From positions 1 to 13,711 of the forward strand of contig JAEYRA010000041.1 in NCBI GenBank assembly GCA_023409755.1: 13,711 bases of DNA. Reading direction: 5' to 3'. Positions 1 to 4,877 of the stretch are shown piece after piece (the first letter of the stretch is position 1; each line of letters begins with the position of its first letter). Both the position numbers and the translations under genes were made by a program. The notes under the pieces are model-generated. The model saw nothing but the letters and a program-made list of their open reading frames with translations. It had not been told where the DNA came from and searched no databases. The stretch is from Bacillota bacterium. Lineage in GTDB: Bacteria > Bacillota > Clostridia > Christensenellales > UMGS416.

Positions 1-2
1 TG

Positions 3-530
3 GGCGGCCGCAACGCCGTGACCGGCTGCAACGCCGTGCTGGATGGGGCCGACAGCCGCGTGCAGGTGGATCTGCTGTACCTGGGCAGCGGCAGCCGCAC
101 GCTGGACCTGACAACCCGCGCCGAACACCGCGGGCAGCGCAGCGAGAGCGCCATCGACGTGCGCGGCGTGCTGCTCGATGACAGCCGCAAGGTGCTGCGT
201 GACACGCTGGATTTCGTGCGGGGAGCGGCCGGCTCCCGCGGGCGGGAGGAGGAGAACGTCCTCATGCTCAGCCCCCGGGTACGCAACCTCTCCGTGCCCG
301 TGCTGCTGTGCGGTGAGGACAACGTGGAGGGTGAGCACGCCGCCAGCTCCGGCCGGCCCGACGAGGCAGCGCTCTTCTACCTGATGAGCCGCGGCCTCTC
401 CGAAGCCCACGCGCGCAAACTTCTGGCCCGGGCTGCCTTTGCCGCCGTGGTGGAGCGCATCCCCGACCTGGCGACGCAGGAATTGATCCTGGACGCGGTG
501 CAGGCCGCGGTGGGAGGGGTGGGCGCATGA
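3..530 (+). CDS. sufD: Fe-S cluster assembly scaffold subunit SufD (3' part, 5' end cut by window)
   Basis: The reading frame is open from the window edge (first full codon at base 3), so the start lies outside; about 175 C-terminal residues are visible. It is the end of a SufB/SufD-family beta-helix protein, which with SufB and SufC forms the scaffold on which Fe-S clusters are built in the cytoplasm. The family signature is the C-terminal block with GEDNVEGEHAASSGRPDE followed by ALFYLMSRGL. The His at bases 336-338 matches the conserved SufD histidine. The position of the E. coli SufD cysteine two residues earlier is Gly here, which I believe is usual for Gram-positive SufD. The stop overlaps the sufS start (ATGA at 527-530), indicating translational coupling. 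SufD rather than SufB is chosen from the VEGEHAASSGR motif and the position just before sufS. Confidence 0.9.
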   Translation, partial: GGRNAVTGCNAVLDGADSRVQVDLLYLGSGSRTLDLTTRAEHRGQRSESAIDVRGVLLDDSRKVLRDTLDFVRGAAGSRGREEENVLMLSPRVRNLSVPVLLCGEDNVEGEHAASSGRPDEAALFYLMSRGLSEAHARKLLARAAFAAVVERIPDLATQELILDAVQAAVGGVGA

Positions 531-1756
531 TCGATTGCCGTGGGGATTTCCCCTTCCTGAGTGAGTTGGACGCACAGGGGCGGTCGGTGGCCTACCTCGA
601 TAGCGCCGCCACCAGCCAGAAGCCCCGGCAGGTGCTGGAGGCCGTGCGGAATTACTATGAGCGAGCCAACGCCAACCCCCACCGGGGGGCGTATGACCTG
701 AGCGTGGCAGCCACCGCCGCCCTGGATGACGCACGGGAGACGGTGCGTGCCTTCCTGCACGCCCCAAGCGAGCGGGAGGTCGTCTTTACCAAGAACGCCA
801 CCGAGGCCTTAAACATCATCGCCCAGAGCTACGGCATGTCGGTGCTGCGGCCCGGTGACACCGTGGTGCTTGCTGTGAGCGAGCACCACAGCAACCTCGT
901 GCCCTGGCAGGTGGTGGCCCGGGCCCGCGGGGCCAAGCTTCGCTACCTCTACACCGACCCGCAGGGGCGAATCCCCGCGCGGGAGATCGAGAGCAAGATC
1001 ACCGCGGGGGTCAAGATCGTGGCGGTGGCCCATGCCTCCAACGTGACGGGCGTGGTGCACCCGGTGCGCGTCCTTGCCGACCGGGCCCACGCCGTGGGCG
1101 CGGTGGTGGTGGTGGACGGCACCCAGGGCGCGCCCCACCTGGGGGCGGATGTGCAGGCGCTGGGGACCGACTTCTATGTTTTCTCCGGCCACAAGATGCT
1201 CTCGCCCATGGGGGTGGGGGTGCTTTGGGGCAAAGAAGCGCTGCTGGACGCCATGCCGCCCTTCCTCTATGGCGGGGATATGATAGAATATGTGGAGGAG
1301 CAAAACTCCACCTGGGCCGAGCTTCCCCAGAAGTTTGAGGGCGGCACCCAGAACGTGGGCGGGGCGGTCGGCCTGGCTGCGGCCATCGACTACCTCAATG
1401 CCCTGGGGTGGGACGCCCTGCGCGACCACGAGCGTGCGCTGACATCGGTGCTGCTCGATCGCCTGAGCGCCGTGCCGGGCCTGCGGCTCATTGGGCCCGA
1501 TGGTCTTGCTGACCGCATTGGTGTGGTGTCCTTCACGCTGGCCAACGCCCATCCCCACGATGTGGCGACCATCGTCAACGCCGACGGGGTGTCCATCCGC
1601 TCCGGCAACCACTGCGCTCAGCCGCTGCTGAAGCATCTGGGCGTGGGGGCCACCTGCCGGGCGAGCATCGGGCCCTATAACACGACGGACGACATCGAAC
1701 GCCTGGCGGGGAGCCTGCGCGGCGTGGGGAGGTGGCTTGGCAATGGGGTTGGATGA
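527..1756 (+). CDS. sufS: Cysteine desulfurase SufS (PLP-dependent)
   Basis: 409 residues, full length for a group II cysteine desulfurase. It converts L-cysteine to alanine and passes the sulfur as a persulfide to SufU for cluster building on SufBCD. Visible motifs are DSAATSQKP near residue 25, SEHHSNLVPWQ near 118-128, VVVDGTQGAPH near 194-204, the PLP-binding lysine K223 in FSGHKMLSPMG, and the catalytic cysteine C363 in RSGNHCAQP. The usual form of that last motif is R-x-G-H-H-C, so one His is replaced by Asn (N361). The start ATG overlaps the sufD stop by four bases and the 3' end overlaps sufU by 14 bases, typical of a tightly coupled suf operon. Confident on family and role. Confidence 0.96.
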   Translation: MIDCRGDFPFLSELDAQGRSVAYLDSAATSQKPRQVLEAVRNYYERANANPHRGAYDLSVAATAALDDARETVRAFLHAPSEREVVFTKNATEALNIIAQSYGMSVLRPGDTVVLAVSEHHSNLVPWQVVARARGAKLRYLYTDPQGRIPAREIESKITAGVKIVAVAHASNVTGVVHPVRVLADRAHAVGAVVVVDGTQGAPHLGADVQALGTDFYVFSGHKMLSPMGVGVLWGKEALLDAMPPFLYGGDMIEYVEEQNSTWAELPQKFEGGTQNVGGAVGLAAAIDYLNALGWDALRDHERALTSVLLDRLSAVPGLRLIGPDGLADRIGVVSFTLANAHPHDVATIVNADGVSIRSGNHCAQPLLKHLGVGATCRASIGPYNTTDDIERLAGSLRGVGRWLGNGVG

Positions 1757-2186
1757 GCTGTACACTGAGGTCATCACCGAGTATGGCCGCTCCAAAAAGC
1801 ACCGCCACGGGCTGGAGCACCCGACGGTGGAGCAGCGGGGTGTCAACCCCAGCTGCGGCGACGACATCCACCTGGAGCTGACCGTTGAGGACGGTGTCAT
1901 TGCCGCGGTGGGGTTCACCGGCGCGGGCTGCGCCATCTCAGAGGCATCCACCGCCATCATGGCCGAGCTCATTGAGGGCAAGGCGGTGGACGAGGCTCTG
2001 GATCTCCTGCGCCGGTTTCTGGGTATGATACAGAAAACGGTGACCGATGAGGCGGAGCTGGAGCCGTTGGAGGACGGCATTGCCCTGCGGGGTATCGCCA
2101 ACATGCCCGCACGGGTCAAGTGCGCGGTGCTGCCCTGGCGCACGCTCGGTGAGGCCATCAAAAAGCTGGAACACGAACGGGAATAA
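1743..2186 (+). CDS. sufU: Zinc-dependent sulfurtransferase SufU
   Basis: 147 residues, IscU-like fold of the SufU type found in Gram-positive bacteria. It takes the persulfide sulfur from SufS and hands it to SufBCD. The zinc-ligand pattern of B. subtilis SufU is intact: C38 and D40 in NPSCGDD, C63 in GAGCAIS, and C127 in ARVKCAVLPW, together with the long SufU-specific insertion (GKAVDEALDLL onward) that IscU lacks. The ATG at 1743 is preferred because a GGGGAGG ribosome site at 1726-1732 sits ten bases upstream; an in-frame TTG at 1737 would leave only four. It overlaps the end of sufS by 14 bases. No SufB or SufC follows, so those genes must lie upstream of the window or elsewhere. Confidence 0.95.
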   Translation: MGLDELYTEVITEYGRSKKHRHGLEHPTVEQRGVNPSCGDDIHLELTVEDGVIAAVGFTGAGCAISEASTAIMAELIEGKAVDEALDLLRRFLGMIQKTVTDEAELEPLEDGIALRGIANMPARVKCAVLPWRTLGEAIKKLEHERE

Positions 2187-2216
2187 ACCCGATTCTATTC
2201 GTTCAGGAGGTTCTTT

Positions 2217-3428
2217 ATGCACTGCACACAGAGGATTGCGCCGGACATCCATTGGGTGGGCGGCAACGACCGGCGGTTGGCGCTCTTTGAGAATATGTTC
2301 CCACTGCCAAATGGCGTGGCCTACCACTCCTATCTCATACTGGATGAGAAGGTGGCCCTGCTCGATACGGTCGATTCCTCCATCACCCAGCAGTTTTTTG
2401 AGAACTTGGAGTACACCCTGGGCGGGCGGTCCATCGATTACCTCGTGGTCAACCACATGGAGCCCGACCACTGCGCCAACATTGAGGAGCTTTGCCGCCG
2501 CAACCCGGGCATGAAGCTGGTGGGCAACCCGAAAACCTTCCAGATGATCCGCCAGTTCTACCGGTTTGACATTGAGGACCGGTTGCACACCGTGGGCGAG
2601 GGCGACCGCCTGCCGCTGGGCCGGCACACCCTGCGGTTCCTCATGACCCCCATGGTGCATTGGCCGGAGGTGATGATGACCTATGAGGAGACCGAAGGCA
2701 TTCTCTTCACCGCGGACGCCTTCGGGTCCTTCGGCGCGTTGTCCGGCAACCTCTTTGCCGACCAGGTGGACTTTGAGACGGCCCTCCTGGACGAGGCACG
2801 CCGCTACTATGCCAACATTGTCGGCCGCTATGGCCCCCAGGTGCAGGCCGCGCTGAAGAAGGCCGCGGCACTGCCGGCCCTCAACATGCTCTGCCCACTG
2901 CATGGGCCCATCTGGCGTAAGGACTTCGGCTACATTCTGGAGAAGTACGACCGCTGGAGCCGCTACCAGCCCGAGCGGCCCGGCGTGGTACTGGCCTATG
3001 CCTCCATGTATGGCAACACCGAGAACGCCGTGATGGCCCTGGCGGGGATGCTGGCGGAGCGGGGGGTGGAGCACCTGCGGGTGTATGACATCTCCAAGAC
3101 CCACGCCAGCCAGATCATCGGCGACGCGTTTGAGTTCAGCCATCTGGTGCTGGCTTCCCCCACCTACAACGCGGGGCTGTACTTCGGTATGGAGGCGCTT
3201 CTGCGCGATATGGCGGTGCTCAATCTCCAGGGCCGCAAGGTCGCTCTCATCGGCAACGGTTCCTGGGCCCCGGCCGCCCACAAGGTCATGGCGGACTTGC
3301 TGTGCTCCATGAAGGACATGCCCATCCTGGTGCCGCCGCTGGTGCTGCGCTCCACCCTGCGGGAGGAGCAGCTGCCTGAGCTTGCCGCCATGGCTGACGC
3401 CATCGCCGCTTCCGTAAAGGGCGAGTAA
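2217..3428 (+). CDS. fprA: Flavodiiron protein (O2/NO reductase), FprA type
   Basis: 403 residues, the normal length of a class A flavodiiron protein: a metallo-beta-lactamase-like domain (about 1-250) with a diiron site, then a flavodoxin domain (about 255-400) binding FMN. All expected iron ligands are present: H80, E82, D84 and H85 in NHMEPDHC, H148 in MVHWPE, D167 in FTADAFG and H229 in CPLHGPIW. The FMN phosphate loop is ASMYGNTEN near 262-270. There is no C-terminal rubredoxin domain, so a separate electron donor is needed. Such enzymes reduce O2 to water and/or NO to N2O in the cytoplasm of anaerobes. AGGAGG at 2205-2210, six bases before the ATG, fixes the start. The gene lies 30 bases after sufU with no hairpin between, so read-through from suf is likely. 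Whether O2 or NO is the main substrate cannot be read from sequence. Confidence 0.95.
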   Translation: MHCTQRIAPDIHWVGGNDRRLALFENMFPLPNGVAYHSYLILDEKVALLDTVDSSITQQFFENLEYTLGGRSIDYLVVNHMEPDHCANIEELCRRNPGMKLVGNPKTFQMIRQFYRFDIEDRLHTVGEGDRLPLGRHTLRFLMTPMVHWPEVMMTYEETEGILFTADAFGSFGALSGNLFADQVDFETALLDEARRYYANIVGRYGPQVQAALKKAAALPALNMLCPLHGPIWRKDFGYILEKYDRWSRYQPERPGVVLAYASMYGNTENAVMALAGMLAERGVEHLRVYDISKTHASQIIGDAFEFSHLVLASPTYNAGLYFGMEALLRDMAVLNLQGRKVALIGNGSWAPAAHKVMADLLCSMKDMPILVPPLVLRSTLREEQLPELAAMADAIAASVKGE

Positions 3429-3487
3429 GCGGTTCCTTCCGTTTCGCACCCGCAGGACGCTTCCATGTTGGTGCTGTCCCGCCAATA

Positions 3488-3498
3488 AAGGTACCTGA
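3488..3498. promoter_or_regulatory. Palindromic 11-mer, copy 1 (candidate operator)
   Basis: AAGGTACCTGA, containing the perfect palindrome AGGTACCT (3489-3496). It ends nine bases before the -35 box of the marR promoter. An identical 11-mer lies 57 bases downstream. Inference: one of two binding sites for a dimeric regulator, most simply the MarR protein itself. Confidence 0.5.
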
Positions 3499-3507
3499 TA
3501 ATAATTG

Positions 3508-3536
3508 TTGACATGCGAATGAACCCTTGCTATGAT
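3508..3536 (+). promoter_or_regulatory. Strong sigma-A-type promoter of the MarR-family gene
   Basis: A perfect TTGACA (3508-3513), a 17-base spacer, and TATGAT (3531-3536; 5 of 6 to TATAAT). Transcription would start near 3543, about 38 bases before the ATG at 3581. It is the best promoter match in the window and lies between two identical palindromic elements, which suggests a strong promoter held under repression. Confidence 0.82.
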
Positions 3537-3545
3537 CTGATCAGA
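3536..3545. promoter_or_regulatory. 10-bp palindrome over the transcription start (candidate operator)
   Basis: TCTGATCAGA is a perfect palindrome that touches the last base of the -10 box and runs into palindrome copy 2. Its position over the presumed start site is that of a repressor site, but a 10-mer palindrome can arise by chance. Confidence 0.35.
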
Positions 3546-3555
3546 AGGTACCTGA
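3545..3555. promoter_or_regulatory. Palindromic 11-mer, copy 2 (candidate operator)
   Basis: AAGGTACCTGA, identical to the copy at 3488-3498, with the palindrome AGGTACCT at 3546-3553. It lies just after the presumed transcription start and before the ribosome site, so a bound protein would block initiation or early elongation. Together the copies bracket the promoter at a centre spacing of 57 bases. Confidence 0.5.
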
Positions 3556-3580
3556 AAACGAAACGAATGGAGGCAAACCG

Positions 3581-4363
3581 ATGAACGATACAAACGATCT
3601 GTTTGAATCGCTGGCACGGGTGGAATGGCTGCTGCGCCGCTACCACATGATGAACCACCGGGCCCACGGGCCAATGGGCGACCCGCACCGGGGGCAGGGG
3701 CGCATTCTGGCGCTCTTGAAGCTGCAGCCGGAGATCAGCCAGCGGGAGTTGGGCTTTTTGCTGGACATGCGGCCCCAGTCGCTGGGCGAATTGCTGATGA
3801 AGCTGGAGCGCAGCGGGTACATCACCCGCACCCAGGCAGAGGACGACCGGCGCGCCATGACCATCCACCTGACCGACGAGGGACGCCAGGCTGCCGAGCA
3901 GAAGGTGGAGGCCACAGACCTCTTCGCCTGCCTCAATGACGAGGAACAGCGCTCGCTGGGCGATTATCTGCGCCGCATCGTTGCCACGCTGGAGCAGCAA
4001 CTGGGCGACGACCCAGTGGACCGCGACCGCCCCTGGGGCTTTGACGGCCCCGACCGAGGGGAGCTAGGCGGCGGCCGCCGGGGCTGCGGGCGGGGGCGTG
4101 CGCCTGCCGACGGGACAGAGCGTGACTTTGGCCCCGGCTCGTGGGGCAAGGGCCATGGCGAGCATAACCACGAGGAACACGGCTGCCACGGCAAGCATGG
4201 CGGCCATGAAGGCCACGATTGCCACGGCGAGCATGGTGACCACGAAGGCCATCGCTGCCACGGCAAGCACCGGGAACACGGTGACCATGACTGCCATGGG
4301 GAGGAGGATGGCCACCACCGCGGCCACCATCATCACCATGGTTGCCACGGGGAACGGGACTGA
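3581..4363 (+). CDS. MarR-family transcriptional regulator with a His/Cys-rich repeat tail
   Basis: 260 residues, roughly 110 longer than an ordinary MarR protein. Residues about 7-140 form the winged-helix MarR domain: helix-turn-helix around ISQRELGFLLDMRPQSLGELL and the wing with AEDDRRAMTIHLTDEGR. Residues 145-190 are a Gly/Arg/Asp-rich linker. Residues 191-260 hold 25 His and 5 Cys, with C202, C214, C226 and C238 spaced exactly 12 residues apart in CHG units, then HHHHH and a last CHG. Family knowledge: MarR proteins are dimeric DNA-binding repressors that respond to small molecules, oxidants or metals. Inference: the tail binds soft or transition metals (Ni, Zn, Cu, Co), as sensor or buffer. 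TGGAGG at 3568-3573 supports the start. The gene follows fprA by 152 bases but has its own promoter. Its targets and ligand are unknown. Confidence 0.88.
   Translation: MNDTNDLFESLARVEWLLRRYHMMNHRAHGPMGDPHRGQGRILALLKLQPEISQRELGFLLDMRPQSLGELLMKLERSGYITRTQAEDDRRAMTIHLTDEGRQAAEQKVEATDLFACLNDEEQRSLGDYLRRIVATLEQQLGDDPVDRDRPWGFDGPDRGELGGGRRGCGRGRAPADGTERDFGPGSWGKGHGEHNHEEHGCHGKHGGHEGHDCHGEHGDHEGHRCHGKHREHGDHDCHGEEDGHHRGHHHHHGCHGERD
4178..4321 (+). repeat. Four tandem degenerate 36-bp units encoding the 12-residue His/Cys repeat
   Basis: Codons 200-247 of the MarR gene split into four 12-codon units, each beginning His-x-Cys-His-Gly. Units 1 and 3 share TGCCACGGCAAGCA at the DNA level, while other positions have drifted through synonymous and conservative changes (GGC/GGT, CAT/CAC). 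The period is kept in protein more strictly than in DNA, which points to selection on the residues. A fifth, out-of-phase CHG unit closes the protein. Confidence 0.8.
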
Positions 4364-4435
4364 GCAATCACCGCACCAGCCTGTCGTGTCCGCCGCGACG
4401 TCCACGATTCAGATAACTTGTTCTCATTTTCACGA

Positions 4436-4466
4436 GATCGGTCGCCGCACATGTCGCCGACCGATC
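4436..4466. repeat. Hairpin with 13-nt loop shared with 9768-9796
   Basis: A perfect 9-bp stem, GATCGGTCG (4436-4444) with CGACCGATC (4458-4466), closes the loop CCGCACATGTCGC (4445-4457). Within the loop, CG/CG can pair again, leaving CACATGT. The same 13 bases form the loop of a second hairpin 5.3 kb away with a different stem. No U-run follows on either strand, so it is not a typical terminator. Confidence 0.65.
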
Positions 4467-4495
4467 ATAAACGTTAGCGCTCATGCGGATTTCTA

Positions 4496-4532
4496 AGGAT
4501 ACGTTTCGCCTGCGGGCGAGCTCTTGTATCCT
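4496..4532. repeat. Two-tier stem-loop
   Basis: Outer stem AGGATAC (4496-4502) with GTATCCT (4526-4532) and inner stem TCGCC (4506-4510) with GGCGA (4515-4519), separated by an asymmetric internal loop (3 and 6 bases) and capped by TGCG. No U-tract follows. Function unknown. Confidence 0.5.
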
Positions 4533-4553
4533 GCTTGTTCTGGCTTCTCCATT

Positions 4554-4580
4554 CCTCCCGCCGAATGAATCGGCGGGAGG
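4554..4580. repeat. Perfect 11-bp hairpin
   Basis: CCTCCCGCCGA (4554-4564) pairs with TCGGCGGGAGG (4570-4580) around the loop ATGAA. The stem is strong enough for a terminator, but only TT follows before mixed sequence, so termination activity is doubtful. The right arm contains GGGAGG and could hide or show a ribosome-site-like sequence. Confidence 0.5.
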
Positions 4581-4622
4581 TTCATCTCCCTTTGCCCGTT
4601 CTATGGGGTTGTAGACAATCTG

Positions 4623-4653
4623 AAACGCCGTCCGGCTGTGCCGGGCGGCGTTT
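4623..4653. terminator. Probable intrinsic terminator
   Basis: A 14-bp stem (4623-4636 with 4640-4653, one T-G wobble) with a 3-base loop, starting AAACGCCG and ending CGGCGTTT. The AAA/TTT edges give a short U-run in both directions. It is the most terminator-like of the four hairpins after marR, though 260 bases from the marR stop. Confidence 0.5.
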
Positions 4654-4711
4654 GCCGTGTAAGTTGAGGAGCGCCGCGAATGGCCGCATGACATGGCGGG
4701 TGTGCATGCCC

Positions 4712-4740
4712 TTCCAAAGACCATGTGGTTGGAGTATACT
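4712..4740 (+). promoter_or_regulatory. Weak promoter candidate for the rhamnosidase gene
   Basis: TATACT (4735-4740; 5 of 6 to the -10 consensus) with TTCCAA (4712-4717; 3 of 6) at a 17-base spacer. It lies about 140 bases before the ATG, after the terminator-like hairpin at 4623-4653. The poor -35 suggests activator dependence if it is used. No obvious catabolite-repression (cre) site was seen. Confidence 0.3.
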
Positions 4741-4877
4741 GGAAAAAACATGTAACAGGGGAGCGCGGCAACGGTATGCCAAGATCGACCTGCCAACCGA
4801 GCAACGTTGCCTGATGCGTTTTGCATCGGGCATTTGTGTTTGCCCCCGCTGCCCCCGGCCGGAAAGGATGTGCTTCC

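Larger units (their letters stand above)
4364..4877. other. Hairpin-rich intergenic region between marR and the rhamnosidase gene
   Basis: 514 bases without a convincing gene. Open frames exist on both strands (for example plus 4535-4891), but they have no family resemblance, no ribosome site of note, and are cut by strong inverted repeats. The block holds four separate hairpins (4436-4466, 4496-4532, 4554-4580, 4623-4653) and, near its end, a weak promoter-like sequence and the ribosome site of the rhamnosidase gene. No tRNA or known riboswitch is recognised. A small structured RNA on either strand is possible. Confidence 0.6.

Noticed and set aside
809..2161. Long minus-strand open frame (450 codons) opposite sufS and sufU
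   Set aside because: His/Gly/Val-rich composition typical of a reverse-strand shadow; no family features.
1938..3674. Long minus-strand open frame (578 codons)
   Set aside because: Lies opposite sufU, fprA and the marR promoter, whose products have complete family motifs. High GC removes stop codons from the reverse frame; the sequence resembles no family.
4064..4405. Minus-strand frame encoding a very hydrophobic, membrane-protein-like sequence
   Set aside because: It is the mirror of the His-rich tail of the MarR gene: CAC/CAT codons read as Val/Met in reverse. No ribosome site, and it opposes a well-supported gene.
4364..4877. CRISPR array, tRNA or known riboswitch in the hairpin-rich gap
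   Set aside because: No regularly spaced repeats, no tRNA cloverleaf or T-loop sequence, and no riboswitch core that I recognise.
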